Position numbers and translations under genes: made by a program
Notes under the pieces: model-generated
What the model was told of the DNA's origin: nothing
What the model saw: only the letters and a program-made list of their open reading frames with translations
Databases searched by the model: none
Shown: positions 10,021 to 22,353 of the stretch, in pieces
Position numbering within the stretch: position 1 is the first letter of the stretch
Layout: every line of letters begins with the position of its first letter
NCBI RefSeq assembly: GCF_030128875.1
Contig: NZ_CP124620.1
Location: 4,076,501 to 4,140,500, forward strand
Origin: Stenotrophomonas sp. BIO128-Bstrain
GTDB lineage: Bacteria; Pseudomonadota; Gammaproteobacteria; Xanthomonadales; Xanthomonadaceae
DNA: 64,000 nucleotides
Direction: 5' to 3'

Positions 10021-11253
10021 TCAGGGGTCAGGACGTTCCGCTCGATCCGGCGAGACAAAATAGATCCAACAGGCCATCAGGCAGGCCGTGGCGGAGAACG
10101 CCATGACCGAGACGTAGCTCCAGCGGATGGAAATGTACGGCGCTGCCGCACCCAGCAGAAGATAGGTCGCCAGGATCAACACGCTGGAGGCGGCATTTCC
10201 GGCTGCTTGAACACGCCCCTGCATGGCGGGGTCGGTCAGCTCCTGGGCAGCCGTTGTCACCACCGGCCAGGTGGCCAGTCCACCCCCGATGAGGAAGTAC
10301 AGGAGCAGGGCACTGACGAAGGACTCCGCCATCGCGAACAGCGCAAAACAGATGGTCATCGCCAACGTGGCCATGACCAGTGCCGGACCGTAGCCCCAAC
10401 GTTGCGCCGAGGCCGGAAGAATCAACGCGCCCACCACAACGCCCAGGGACAGTGCCGCTTCGATGGCACCAAACTCGCCGGCGCTGAGATTCAGGACCAC
10501 CTTGGCGAAGGGGGCCAGCAGAATGCTCGTCGTCATCAACGTGACGTACATCAGCGCCTGCACGCTGTACATGAGCAGCAGGCGACGATGGCTGAGGAGA
10601 TAGCGCAGCCCCTGCACAAATGCGGCGTGCCGCGTCACGTCACGGGTCGGGCTGATCCCGGCGTCATCGCCCAGCCTGACGCCGATCAGGCACATCAACG
10701 CCAATCCAAAGAGGCCCGCAGTCACCACCAGCACCACGGGAAGCGGCGCCAGCATCAGCAGCGCTCCGCTGACCGGCATGCCGATGATGAAGCCGATTTC
10801 GAAGGCCACATCCACCGCTGCATTGGCGTCCAACAGGTGCTTGGCGGGCACGAGGTCGCGCACCATCGCCAGCAGCGCCGGTGTATACAGCGCGGCGCAG
10901 GTCCCCATGCAGAAACCGAGCACAAGCAGCGCGGGTATACCGGGGTAGCGTGCATAAATGGCTGCGGCCACCAGCAGGACCACGATCCGCACCGCCTTGG
11001 TGATCATGACCACGTACCGTCGATCGTATCGATCCACCCATGCACCAATGGCCGGTGCGAAGATGAGCGAGGGAATCCAGTAGCAGGTCATCAGCCATGC
11101 CAGTGCGGACACCGAGGCCTGTTGACCCACGACCGTCCAGGACATGGCAAGCAGGATCATGCCTGCGCCGATGTTGGCAAGCAGGCAGCTCAGCACCACG
11201 CGCCGCACCGAAGGGATCTTCAGCAGCTCAAGGCGCCGGGCCAAGTGACTCAC
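10021..11253 (-). CDS. MFS transporter, EntS-like exporter family
   Basis: A 410-residue major facilitator with about twelve hydrophobic helices. The cytoplasmic loop motif GAWVDRYDRR near residue 75 is the family's loop 2-3 signature. The fold resembles the MFS_3 group, which contains enterobactin exporter EntS and macrolide efflux proteins. The substrate cannot be read from sequence. Base composition is visibly lower in G+C (near 60 percent in sampled lines) than the neighbours, and the gene is bordered on one side by inverted repeats, so recent acquisition is possible. It has no operon partner. Confidence 0.75.
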   Translation of the reverse strand: MSHLARRLELLKIPSVRRVVLSCLLANIGAGMILLAMSWTVVGQQASVSALAWLMTCYWIPSLIFAPAIGAWVDRYDRRYVVMITKAVRIVVLLVAAAIYARYPGIPALLVLGFCMGTCAALYTPALLAMVRDLVPAKHLLDANAAVDVAFEIGFIIGMPVSGALLMLAPLPVVLVVTAGLFGLALMCLIGVRLGDDAGISPTRDVTRHAAFVQGLRYLLSHRRLLLMYSVQALMYVTLMTTSILLAPFAKVVLNLSAGEFGAIEAALSLGVVVGALILPASAQRWGYGPALVMATLAMTICFALFAMAESFVSALLLYFLIGGGLATWPVVTTAAQELTDPAMQGRVQAAGNAASSVLILATYLLLGAAAPYISIRWSYVSVMAFSATACLMACWIYFVSPDRAERPDP

Positions 11254-11432
11254 GTGGGTGGCCTGTGGGCTGCCGCGGCGTGTATGGCCCCGGTTTTTTC
11301 AAGAACAGCGATGTCCATGCGAGGACATGCTGCTACAGATTGTTCACGCCGTTAAGAGGCATTGCTGACAGCCTCTCTGAAAAACATGTCGTGAGCCATG
11401 AGCGAAAGGCAATACTGCGCGCGGTGTAAAGC

Positions 11433-11460
11433 AAAAAGGCCCGGATCACTCCGGGCCTTT
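11433..11460 (-). terminator. Rho-independent terminator of the TonB-domain lipoprotein gene
   Basis: AAAGGCCCGG (11435-11444) and CCGGGCCTTT (11451-11460) form a perfect 10-bp stem with a 6-base loop. On the minus strand it ends in a run of five T residues. It lies about 25 bases after the stop of the leftward gene that ends at 11484. Confidence 0.85.
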
Positions 11461-11483
11461 CGTCCTCCCACCTTACGCTGCGA

Positions 11484-12485
11484 TCAACCGCCTTCCGGCG
11501 CGAAGGCAAGCGTGCGGCGCGTGGTGACCGGGGCGCCGACCGGCTCGAACTTCCAACGCTTGACGGCGTTGAGCGCTTCGCGGTCGAACACGCGCGCCGG
11601 GGTGGCGCGCAGCACGCGGGCGGCGGTCACCGAACCGTCGGTGCCGACGGTGAGCTCGACCAGCACTTCGCCGGAGGTGCCCGAACGCAGCGCGTCGGCC
11701 GGGTAACGCGGGGCCGGGGTGCTGACCGGGCGCAGGCTGGGCGCCGCGGCGGCCTGGCGGGTGGCCGCGGCCTGCTGGGCGGCGGCCTGCTGCTGGCGCT
11801 GTTCGGCCTCGCGGCGGGCGGTGGCCTGACGCTCGGCATCCTGGCGGTCGGTGTCGCGGCGCGCGGCTTCCTGCTGCGCGGCGATCTGCCGCGCGGCCTC
11901 GGCTTCGGTGCTCTGCTGCTGCGCCAGGCGCTGCTGTTCAACCAGCTGCTTGGCGCGGGTCTCGGCGTCTTTCTTGACCTTGTCGGTCTCTTCCTGGGTG
12001 CGCTTGAGCGCGGTCTGCATGCTGCCGCTGATGCCTTGTTTCAGGCGCGGCAGTGCGGGGGCGGCCGGGTCGACCTTTTCGATCAGCGCAACCAGGCGCT
12101 GGGTTTCGGCGAAATCCTCGCGGCCCAGGTTCTGCTCGGCGGCGATCAGGGTATAGGGCAGCAGATCGGTCAGCGCGCTTTTGACCGAGGCGTCATCCGG
12201 GGTCTTGTCGCGCAGCGCCAGGTAGTACTCGATGGCGTTGTCGCCGGCCGGGGCGTACATGCGGTTCTCGCGCAGGGCCTTGCTGGCCAGCTCACGCAGT
12301 TCCTCGGTACCCAGCGACTGGACCTTGGCCGAGACCGCCGGTGCGGCCGGCGCAGCAGTGGGGGTGGCGGGTGCCGCAGGCGCGGCCGGTGCGGTGTCGT
12401 CCTTGCCCGAGCAGGCGGACAGGGCGACCAGCAGGATCATCGGCGCGAACAGGCGCGCCGGGCCATGAGTCTTGACGTGCGACAT
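11484..12485 (-). CDS. Predicted lipoprotein with C-terminal TonB domain
   Basis: A 333-residue protein with signal sequence and lipobox LSAC, so Cys25 should be lipidated. The next residue is Ser rather than Asp, which favours the outer membrane. An Ala/Pro linker (about 30-50) is followed by a helical region, a long Gln/Glu/Arg/Ala-rich probable coiled coil (about 160-245), and a C-terminal TonB domain (about 250-325, RYPADALRSGTSGEVLVELTV...VKRWKFEPV). Standard TonB is anchored by an inner-membrane helix. A lipid anchor would place this domain differently. ATG 12485 follows an AGGGGAG site. It is monocistronic with its own terminator. A role in energy transduction is uncertain. Confidence 0.75.
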   Translation of the reverse strand: MSHVKTHGPARLFAPMILLVALSACSGKDDTAPAAPAAPATPTAAPAAPAVSAKVQSLGTEELRELASKALRENRMYAPAGDNAIEYYLALRDKTPDDASVKSALTDLLPYTLIAAEQNLGREDFAETQRLVALIEKVDPAAPALPRLKQGISGSMQTALKRTQEETDKVKKDAETRAKQLVEQQRLAQQQSTEAEAARQIAAQQEAARRDTDRQDAERQATARREAEQRQQQAAAQQAAATRQAAAAPSLRPVSTPAPRYPADALRSGTSGEVLVELTVGTDGSVTAARVLRATPARVFDREALNAVKRWKFEPVGAPVTTRRTLAFAPEGG

Positions 12486-12672
12486 CCAACTCCCCTTTGA
12501 AGACGACGATGCGTAGGGCCTGATGCGGTCAGGCCGACCGAAGGCCATGGACGTTTCCCGACGTCCATGGCGGACCCGCAGGTGTGCAATCTAGCATCAC
12601 CCCGCCCGGACCGGGGGCCAGGCGGTCAGGGCAGGGGGCATCCTCACCGATGCCGCCGCTGCCGGGCAAGTG

Positions 12673-13308
12673 TCAGTGCGACAGCGCCTTGCTCGGCGTG
12701 CCGTTCATCAGCTTGTCGGTGTAGGCGATGCCGATCGCCGAGAGGATGAAGGCGCAGTGGATGATGGTCTGCCACATCACCCCGGTCGAGGTCATGGCCG
12801 AGCACTTGAAGGCCGCTGCAGCGCCCGGGCCGATGCTGCTGATCGCCGTCTGCACCGCCAGGATGTACTCCGGGCTGTTGCACGACGGCAGCCCATCCAG
12901 ATTGCCCGCCGCAATGAACGTCTTCAGCAGGTGGATCGAGGAGATACCGATGATCGACAGCGCCAGCTTCACCTTCAGCACGCTCGCGTTGACGTGGCTC
13001 AGCCATTCCGGCTGGTCGGGGTGGTTTTCCAGGCGCAGGCGCGACACGAAGGTCTCATAGCCGCCCACGATCACCATCACCAGCAGGTTGGAGATCATCA
13101 CCACGTCGATCAGGCCCAGCACCAGCAGCATGATCTCCTGCTCGCCCATGGTGTTGGCCTTGTGCAGCAGGTGCCACAACTCCTTGCCGAACAGGAACAC
13201 ATAAACGCATTGGGCCAGGATCAGGCCCAGGTACAGCGGCAGCTGCAGCCAGCGCGAGGCGAAGATCAGGGAGGACAGGGGACTGATGGGAGTCTGGGTC
13301 GAGCTCAT
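12673..13308 (-). CDS. UPF0114 (YqhA-like) membrane protein
   Basis: A 211-residue integral membrane protein with about four hydrophobic helices (near 20-40, 60-85, 110-130 and 180-200). The segments [17 protein letters not shown] near the N-terminus and [27 protein letters not shown] in the second helix identify the UPF0114/TIGR00645 family. Its function is unknown. ATG 13308 is chosen because the alignment with the family begins there. The gene is divergent from the glutathione transferase gene with a 106-base spacer. Confidence 0.85.
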   Translation of the reverse strand: MSSTQTPISPLSSLIFASRWLQLPLYLGLILAQCVYVFLFGKELWHLLHKANTMGEQEIMLLVLGLIDVVMISNLLVMVIVGGYETFVSRLRLENHPDQPEWLSHVNASVLKVKLALSIIGISSIHLLKTFIAAGNLDGLPSCNSPEYILAVQTAISSIGPGAAAAFKCSAMTSTGVMWQTIIHCAFILSAIGIAYTDKLMNGTPSKALSH

Positions 13309-13414
13309 GCTGGGATGCTGCGTTGCGGGGACGGCGCAGCGTAACGGTCCGGCTTGACCCTGCCAAGCCGAATGACGGACTAGACTCGGTATTCCCAATC
13401 CGCGAGCCGTCGCC

Positions 13415-14104
13415 ATGATCGACCTGTACTACTGGCCCACCCCGAATGGCCACAAAGTCACGCTGATGCTGGAGGAGACCGGCCTGCCGTACCAGATCCA
13501 GCCGGTGAACATCGGCGCCGGGGACCAGTTCACGCCCGCCTTCCTGGCGATCTCGCCCAACAACAAGATGCCAGCGCTGGTCGACCACCAGCCCACTGAC
13601 GGCGGCGCCCCGCAGAGCGTGTTCGAGTCCGGCGCGATCCTGCTGTACCTGGCCGAGAAGACCGGCCGCTTCCTGCCCGCCGACAGCCGCGGCCGGGTGG
13701 CGGTGCTGGAATGGCTGTTCTGGCAGATGGCCGGGCTTGGCCCGATGAGCGGCCAGATGGGCCATTTCAACGTCTACGCGCCCGAAAAGATTCCCTATGC
13801 GATCGAGCGCTACGACAACGAAGTGCGCCGCCTGCACGGCGTGATGGACAAGCGCCTGGCGCAGACCGCCTATCTTGGCGGTGAGGCGTACAGCATCGCC
13901 GACATGGCCAGCTACCCCTGGATCGGGGCCTACGACAAGCTGCCGGTCGATTTCAGCGCCTTCCCGAATCTCAAGCGCTGGCATGACGCGATCGCTGCGC
14001 GCCCGGCCACCCAGCGGGCCTACGCCCTGCGCGAGAAGGTGAACCCGCAGGCCGGCAAGCCACTCAGCGAAGAAGAGCGCAAGCACCTGTTCGGCCAGCG
14101 CTGA
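13415..14104 (+). CDS. yfcG: Glutathione S-transferase family disulfide-bond oxidoreductase, YfcG-like
   Basis: A 229-residue cytosolic protein almost colinear with E. coli YfcG. The thioredoxin-fold half has [12 protein letters not shown] near residues 6-17, [12 protein letters not shown] near 48 and [15 protein letters not shown] near 69. The helical half has GLGPMSGQ near 108. YfcG is a Nu-class GST that uses two glutathione molecules and shows disulfide reductase activity. The catalytic Thr-Pro-Asn region is intact. A SMAG-like hairpin follows the gene. Confidence 0.9.
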   Translation: MIDLYYWPTPNGHKVTLMLEETGLPYQIQPVNIGAGDQFTPAFLAISPNNKMPALVDHQPTDGGAPQSVFESGAILLYLAEKTGRFLPADSRGRVAVLEWLFWQMAGLGPMSGQMGHFNVYAPEKIPYAIERYDNEVRRLHGVMDKRLAQTAYLGGEAYSIADMASYPWIGAYDKLPVDFSAFPNLKRWHDAIAARPATQRAYALREKVNPQAGKPLSEEERKHLFGQR

Positions 14105-14112
14105 GCAGCGGC

Positions 14113-14138
14113 GTAGTGCCGGCCGCTGGCCGGCTCCC
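14113..14138 (+). repeat. SMAG-like GTAG stem-loop
   Basis: GTAG at 14113-14116 is followed by a perfect 7-bp stem GCCGGCC / GGCCGGC around GCT. It matches the GTAG-headed palindromes described in Stenotrophomonas maltophilia and lies between the yfcG and DPP IV genes. Confidence 0.75.
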
Positions 14139-14200
14139 CGGAACACTCGGCGCGGCCGGATGCCCGCCATCTCCGGCACGACCGGAACGGTTTTGGTTAG

Positions 14201-16492
<2,292 letters not shown>

Positions 16493-16531
16493 TGCCGCGT
16501 TTCCGCCACCGGCCTGACAAGGAGTTTGCCG

Positions 16532-17041
16532 ATGACATTGCCGCCCGCGCTTCCTGGTTCGACCGTGCCCACCGGCTGGTGGCGTCGCCACTGGCGCTGG
16601 GCGATGCCGCTGGCGGTGGTGGTCGGTATGGCGGCGGCAGCGGGCGCGGTAGGGTTCGCGCTGTCCCAGTGGGCGTACTGGAGCAAGTCCAGCACGCCCT
16701 ACCAGGAAGCCATGCGCCGTGCGCGCTGCAACATCGAACTGGTGGCGGCCCTGGGTGAGCCGCTGCGCGATGGCTACCTGCCGGCCGGCTCGATGCATTC
16801 CAACGGGCAGAGCCAGTTCGTGATCGCGGTGTCCGGCCCGCAGGGCAACGGCCGCATCTTCCTCAATGCCAAGCGCGCCGGCGAGCACTGGGACTACCCG
16901 ATGCTGTACGTGGTGACCGACGGCAAGGAGGCGATCGATCTGGCCGCCCTGGACGACCTCGAAGCCGCGGACAGTTGCGCGCTCGAAGAGTGCCGGGCGA
17001 AGGGGGACTGCCCGCCGGCACCGGAGGCCTTGCAGATCTGA
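16532..17041 (+). CDS. Coa1/Tim21-like membrane protein, function unproven
   Basis: A 169-residue protein with one N-terminal membrane helix (about residues 25-48) and a compact extracytoplasmic domain. The segment CNIELVAALGEPL and the GNGRIFLNAKRAGEHW strand resemble the cytochrome oxidase assembly factor Coa1 family. It has four cysteines near the C-terminus (CALEECRAKGDC). ATG 16532 has an ideal AAGGAG seven bases upstream. It lies 39 bases after the DPP IV gene and may be co-transcribed. The Coa1 link is a fold-level guess. Confidence 0.6.
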   Translation: MTLPPALPGSTVPTGWWRRHWRWAMPLAVVVGMAAAAGAVGFALSQWAYWSKSSTPYQEAMRRARCNIELVAALGEPLRDGYLPAGSMHSNGQSQFVIAVSGPQGNGRIFLNAKRAGEHWDYPMLYVVTDGKEAIDLAALDDLEAADSCALEECRAKGDCPPAPEALQI

Positions 17042-17120
17042 GCGGCGCATGACCTCCGGCCAATTGCCCCGGACCCGCCAAGTGCGTAGGGTCGCAGGCA
17101 TCCTGCCCTGGAGTTCCTGC

Positions 17121-18932
17121 ATGAAGCCGCTTGTCCTCGCCGTTGCGCTTGCGCTGTCCGTTCCCGCCGCGCTGTCGGCTCCCCCGGCCCTGGCCGCGCC
17201 GGCAGCCGCCAAGCCCGCCGCTTCGCCGGCCTGGGTGACCCGCAGCAATCAGCTCGCGCAGATCCTGCTGGATGCGCAGGGCCCGTTCCAGCCGGAAGAA
17301 ACCGGCTTCTTCGGCGTGCCGGGCTACGACGACAAGGTGGCCGACTTCGGCCCGGACAACGGCGCCCGCTACCGCGCGGCGATGGCCAAGGCGCGCAGTG
17401 AGCTGCAGGCCAAGCTCGCCACCGAGCGCGATCCCAATGTCCGCCAGGACCTGGCGATCATGATCGCCGCCGCCGACCAGAACATCGAAGGCAGCGAACT
17501 CAACGAGAAGTACCTGCTGCCGTGGAGCGATACCCCGCAGACCGTGTTCAGCGGCCTCAATCTGCTGCTGTCCGACCAGGTACCCGCCGAGCGCCGCGCC
17601 AGGGCGCTGGATCGTCTAAAGGCCTACGCCGGGCTTGCCCCGGGCACGCAGCCGGTGACCACGCTGTCGCGCCAGCGCTACGAAGAGCGCCTGGGCGACA
17701 AGGGCCTGCTGCAGCCGACGAAGATCGAAGTCGAGCAGTCGCTGGCCAATGTGGATACCTACATCAGCGGCATCGAGCAGTTGTTCGGCAAGTACAAGGT
17801 GGCCGGTGCCGAGCAGGCGCTGCAGACCATCGCCAGCCAGCTGCGCGAGTACCGCGACTGGACCCGCCGTGACGTGCTGCCCAAGGCCCGCACCGACGCG
17901 CGCCTGCCCGAGCCGCTGTATGCCTACCAGCTCAAGCGCGTGGGCATCGACATCGCCCCGGCGCTGCTGATGCAGCGGGCCCAGCTGGAATTCATGGAGA
18001 CCCGCTCGGCGATGCGCCAGCTGGCACCGCTGGTGGTGCAGGCCAAGGGCCTGAAGGTCACCGACCCCACCGATCCGGTCGCGGTGGTGCGTGCGCTCAA
18101 GGGCGACAAGATTGCCGATGACCAGCTGGAGCACCACTACCGTGGTGTGATCGATGCGATCGACCCGATCATCCGCCGCGAGAAGATCGTCGACGTGCCG
18201 CAGCGCCCGATGCAGATGCGCCTGGGCTCGGCCGCCGAAAGCGCCGCCTCGCCGGCCCCCCACTTCCTGCCGGCGCCGCTGGTCGGCAACACCGGCCAGC
18301 AGGGCACCTTCGTGCTGCCGCTGGGCAACCCGGCGGCCGGCGACAAGGCCGCGCAGTACGACGATTTCAACTTCGGCTCAGCCGCCTGGACGCTGAGCGC
18401 GCATGAAGGCCGCCCGGGCCACGAGCTGCAGTTCACCGCGATGGTCGAGCGTGGCATCTCGCTGGCGCGCACCATGTTCGCCTTCAACTCGGTCAACGTG
18501 GAAGGCTGGGCGTTGTATGCCGAAGCGGAGATGGTGCCGTACGAGCCGCTGGACGGGCAGCTGATCGCGCTGCAGTTCCGCCTGCTGCGTGCCGCGCGCG
18601 CAATGCTGGACCCGATGCTCAACCTGGGCCAGATCGACCGTGCCAACGCCGAGCGCGTGCTGATCGACGAAGTCGGCCTGTCCAAGGCGATGGCCACCCA
18701 GGAACTGGACCGCTACATGGTGCGCATGCCCGGCCAGGCCGGCAGCTACTTCTACGGTTACACCCGCATCCTTGAGCTGCGCATGCAGACCGAGCTGGCG
18801 CTGGGCGATCGCTTCGACCGGCTGGCATTCAACAACTTCCTGCTGGACCAGGGCCTGCTGCCGCCGGACCAGCTGGCCAAGGCAGTGAACGAGGTGTTCG
18901 TGCCGAAGTACAAAGGCGCGGCCAAGCGCTGA
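17121..18932 (+). CDS. DUF885 family protein, exported
   Basis: A 603-residue protein with a Sec signal peptide (about 1-30, ...LAAPA). It is a full-length DUF885 protein. The hallmark AHEGRPGHELQ places His428, Glu429 and His434 as probable metal ligands or catalytic residues, and the conserved FYGYTRI and FNNFLLDQGLLP segments are present near the C-terminus. The family is often annotated as putative metallopeptidase or lipoprotein, but the reaction is not established. ATG 17121 has GGAG upstream and starts the signal peptide. It is followed by a SMAG pair. Confidence 0.8.
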   Translation: MKPLVLAVALALSVPAALSAPPALAAPAAAKPAASPAWVTRSNQLAQILLDAQGPFQPEETGFFGVPGYDDKVADFGPDNGARYRAAMAKARSELQAKLATERDPNVRQDLAIMIAAADQNIEGSELNEKYLLPWSDTPQTVFSGLNLLLSDQVPAERRARALDRLKAYAGLAPGTQPVTTLSRQRYEERLGDKGLLQPTKIEVEQSLANVDTYISGIEQLFGKYKVAGAEQALQTIASQLREYRDWTRRDVLPKARTDARLPEPLYAYQLKRVGIDIAPALLMQRAQLEFMETRSAMRQLAPLVVQAKGLKVTDPTDPVAVVRALKGDKIADDQLEHHYRGVIDAIDPIIRREKIVDVPQRPMQMRLGSAAESAASPAPHFLPAPLVGNTGQQGTFVLPLGNPAAGDKAAQYDDFNFGSAAWTLSAHEGRPGHELQFTAMVERGISLARTMFAFNSVNVEGWALYAEAEMVPYEPLDGQLIALQFRLLRAARAMLDPMLNLGQIDRANAERVLIDEVGLSKAMATQELDRYMVRMPGQAGSYFYGYTRILELRMQTELALGDRFDRLAFNNFLLDQGLLPPDQLAKAVNEVFVPKYKGAAKR

Positions 18933-18964
18933 CTCGGTTCCGGTAGGTGCGGGGCGTTTCCCGC

Positions 18965-19025
18965 TAGGCACCGACCGTTGGTCGGTGCGCTGGCCCGGCA
19001 GCCACGACCCACGGTCGTGGCCTAC
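18965..19025. repeat. Convergent pair of SMAG elements
   Basis: The first hairpin pairs CACCGACC (18969-18976) with GGTCGGTG (18980-18987). The second, inverted, pairs GCCACGACC (19001-19009) with GGTCGTGGC (19013-19021) and carries its GTAG on the minus strand at 19022-19025. Together they form a dimeric unit between the convergent DUF885 and lipoprotein genes. Confidence 0.8.
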
Positions 19026-19036
19026 CGCGGCGCCGG

Positions 19037-19495
19037 TTAGCGCTGCGGCGTGATCGTCTGCGTGGGCAGGCGCGGCGCCGGCGGCGGGTTGGGTACCCAG
19101 ATGGCCACGCCGGCCGCGCGCTTCTGCGTGGTCGGAATGCCGATGCCCACGCCACCGCCGACATGCGAGCCGTAGCTGCCCGCACCGACAGACATGCCCA
19201 CCGGCGAACCGCTGGAGCCCACGCCCATCAGGATCACGCCGTTGGCACCCAGCGCGGCCGCCTCACGCTTGAGGCGCATGACGGCCGCATCGGTCTGGCC
19301 CTGCGTGCCGAAGCCGACCGCACTGGCCGATTCGAGCTGGGCGATTTCCTGTGAGCCCGCCGGCGGGGTGGAGTAGATCTGCACCGTGGCCGGATCGACC
19401 GGCGCACGCGCCTGGCCGAGCATGACCTTGGAGGTGCTGGCGCAGCCGGCGCTGAGCAGCGCCAAGCCCAGCAATGCGGCGCATCGGATGTTCAT
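19037..19495 (-). CDS. Small lipoprotein, YbjQ/RcsF-like fold possible
   Basis: A 152-residue protein with signal sequence and lipobox SAGC (lipidated Cys18). The middle (about 38-90) resembles small lipoproteins with the pattern VQIYSTPPAGSQEIAQLES...AAALGANGVILMGV, as in heavy-metal-binding/YbjQ-like or RcsF-like folds. A Gly/Ser-rich stretch and a Pro-rich tail follow. The function is unknown. ATG 19495 starts the signal sequence. It is monocistronic between a SMAG pair and a divergent small membrane protein. Confidence 0.65.
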   Translation of the reverse strand: MNIRCAALLGLALLSAGCASTSKVMLGQARAPVDPATVQIYSTPPAGSQEIAQLESASAVGFGTQGQTDAAVMRLKREAAALGANGVILMGVGSSGSPVGMSVGAGSYGSHVGGGVGIGIPTTQKRAAGVAIWVPNPPPAPRLPTQTITPQR

Positions 19496-19676
19496 GGCGT
19501 TACCCCTGTGTGTGATGGCTGGGATGATCGGCGCTGGCGACTGAATCGGTGCCAACCCCTGCCAGTGCACCCTAGCACCGCCGCGGTGAGGCCCCCGCCA
19601 ACGGCGTCTCGCTGCCGCTTGCGCCTGCGCCCGGAACCGCTATGGTGGGCCACGCATTCACCTCAAGGAGCCGGGC

Positions 19677-19925
19677 ATGGGATTGATCAGTCTGTTGTGG
19701 GGCATCGTCGCGCTGCTCTGGATGATTGTGGCCCTCATCCCGCTGCTGGGCTGGGGCAACTGGTTCCTGATCCCGTTCGCCGCGGTGGGCGCGGTGATTG
19801 CTGCCATCGGCATCCTGTTCACCCACGCCAGCAAGCGCGGCCGGGCTTGGACCGGGCTGCTGCTCAACGGCATCGTGGTGGTGGTCGGCATCGTCCGGCT
19901 CGGGCTGGGCGGCGGCATCATCTGA
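19677..19925 (+). CDS. Small inner-membrane protein, unknown function
   Basis: An 82-residue protein made of three hydrophobic helices (about 3-24, 28-50 and 58-80) with a short positive loop HASKRGRAW. AAGGAG stands seven bases before ATG 19677. I do not recognise a family. It stands alone in a gap between the lipoprotein and bestrophin genes. Confidence 0.7.
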   Translation: MGLISLLWGIVALLWMIVALIPLLGWGNWFLIPFAAVGAVIAAIGILFTHASKRGRAWTGLLLNGIVVVVGIVRLGLGGGII

Positions 19926-20048
19926 GCCGTGCGGGTGCGACCGACCGTCGCAGCTCACGGCCGCCCGGCACCATCGGCGTAGAATGATCGGCTGCCGCAT
20001 CCGGCTCCGCCGGCGGTCCACGCCCGTCCGGGCGCTCTCCCTGCACCG

Positions 20049-20966
20049 ATGATCATTCGTCCTCGTCCCCACGGTTGGCAACTGCTCTACATCCTGCGCG
20101 GCTCCATCGTTCCGGCGGTGGCCCCGAAAGTCGTGGCGATCCTGCTGCTGTCCATTGCCGTCGCCGCCCTGGCCGAGCTGTGGCACCCGCCGGGCATCGA
20201 GCGCGTCTCGGTAGCGCCGTTCACGCTGCTGGGCCTGGTGCTGTCGATCTTCCTCAGCTTCCGCAACAACGCCTGTTTCGAGCGTTGGTGGGAAGGCCGC
20301 AAGCTGTGGGGCCAGCTGATCTATGAATCGCGCAGCCTGGCGCGGCTGTGCCAGGCCGTGCTGGTCGACGATGCGGCGCTGCGTGACCGCGTGTGCCGGC
20401 TGTGTATCGGCTTCGCGCATGCCCTGGCCGCCCGCCTGCGCGGCCGCGACGTGGCGTTGGCGGCGCTGCCGTGGGTGGCCGAGGCCGACCGCGTGCGTTT
20501 CGGCCAGCGCCGCAATGTGCCGGATCAACTGCTGGCGATGATCGCCTCCGATCTGGCCCAGGCGCTGCGCGCCGGTCAGCTCGATCCCTACCTGTACACC
20601 CAGTTCGAAACACGCCTGCATGCGCTCTCCAGCATCCAGGCCGGTTGCGAGCGCATCCTGACCACCCCGCTGCCGTTCGCCTACACGCTGCTGCTGCACC
20701 GCTGCGCGTGGCTGTTCTGCGTGCTGCTGCCGTTCGGCCTGGCCAGTTCGCTAGGCTGGGCCACGCCGGTGGTCTCGGCCGTGTTGGCGTATGCATTCTT
20801 CGGCCTGGACCAGCTTGGTGAAGAAATGGAGGAGCCGTTCGGGCTGGAATCCAACGACCTGCCGCTGGATGCGATGGTGCGCACCATCGAAATCGATCTG
20901 CTCGACAGCCTGGGCGTCCAGCCGCTGCCCGAGCCCCTGCAACCGCGGCAGTACCTGCTGCAGTAA
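20049..20966 (+). CDS. Bestrophin family ion channel protein (UPF0187)
   Basis: A 305-residue membrane protein of the bestrophin/YneE family. Landmarks are the N-terminal RPRPHGWQLLYILRGS, the helix-2 motif LSIFLSFRNNACFERWWEGRKLWG (residues about 62-86) and the C-terminal LDQLGEEMEEPFG, which corresponds to the acidic cluster of bestrophins. These proteins form pentameric anion or cation channels in the inner membrane. The hemB gene follows 27 bases later, so the two may share a transcript. Confidence 0.88.
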   Translation: MIIRPRPHGWQLLYILRGSIVPAVAPKVVAILLLSIAVAALAELWHPPGIERVSVAPFTLLGLVLSIFLSFRNNACFERWWEGRKLWGQLIYESRSLARLCQAVLVDDAALRDRVCRLCIGFAHALAARLRGRDVALAALPWVAEADRVRFGQRRNVPDQLLAMIASDLAQALRAGQLDPYLYTQFETRLHALSSIQAGCERILTTPLPFAYTLLLHRCAWLFCVLLPFGLASSLGWATPVVSAVLAYAFFGLDQLGEEMEEPFGLESNDLPLDAMVRTIEIDLLDSLGVQPLPEPLQPRQYLLQ

Positions 20967-21983
<1,017 letters not shown>

Positions 21984-22014
21984 CAATACGCGCCCACCCC
22001 GATACAGGACGACG

Positions 22015-22287
22015 ATGATGCAGACGATGGGATGGCTACAGTGGGTGACCTGGACGGCCGGCGTGCTCGCCTTTGCCGTGGTCATCGGGCTGGTGATCCG
22101 CGGTGTGCGCCGTGCCGCGCGGCAAGCGCCGGAGCAGCCTTCCGCCGCCGCGCGCATTGCCCGTGAGGCGCAGCTTTCGCCCGCCTTGCAGGCACAGCTG
22201 GCGGCGTTGAACCAGCGCAAGGATCACGGCGAGATCAGCGAGGCGCAGTACGAGCAGCTGCGCGCGGAGCTGCTGCAGGGCCATTGA
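22015..22287 (+). CDS. Small membrane protein with SHOCT-like C-terminus
   Basis: A 90-residue protein with one membrane helix (about 10-30), an Ala/Gln/Pro-rich linker, and a C-terminal segment LAALNQRKDHGEISEAQYEQLRAELL that has the pattern of the short C-terminal (SHOCT) oligomerisation domain. The function is unknown. It begins 31 bases after hemB and is probably on the same transcript. A SMAG hairpin follows. Confidence 0.7.
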   Translation: MMQTMGWLQWVTWTAGVLAFAVVIGLVIRGVRRAARQAPEQPSAAARIAREAQLSPALQAQLAALNQRKDHGEISEAQYEQLRAELLQGH

Positions 22288-22311
22288 CGCTGGGCGGCGC
22301 CGCCTCCACGG

Positions 22312-22337
22312 GTAGAGCCACGCCACGCGTGGCTGCC
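22312..22337 (+). repeat. SMAG element
   Basis: GTAG at 22312-22315 is followed by an 8-bp stem AGCCACGC / GCGTGGCT with loop CAC. It separates the SHOCT-like gene from the convergent beta-propeller gene. Confidence 0.8.
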
Positions 22338-22353
22338 TTGCGGCCCCGCGGCG

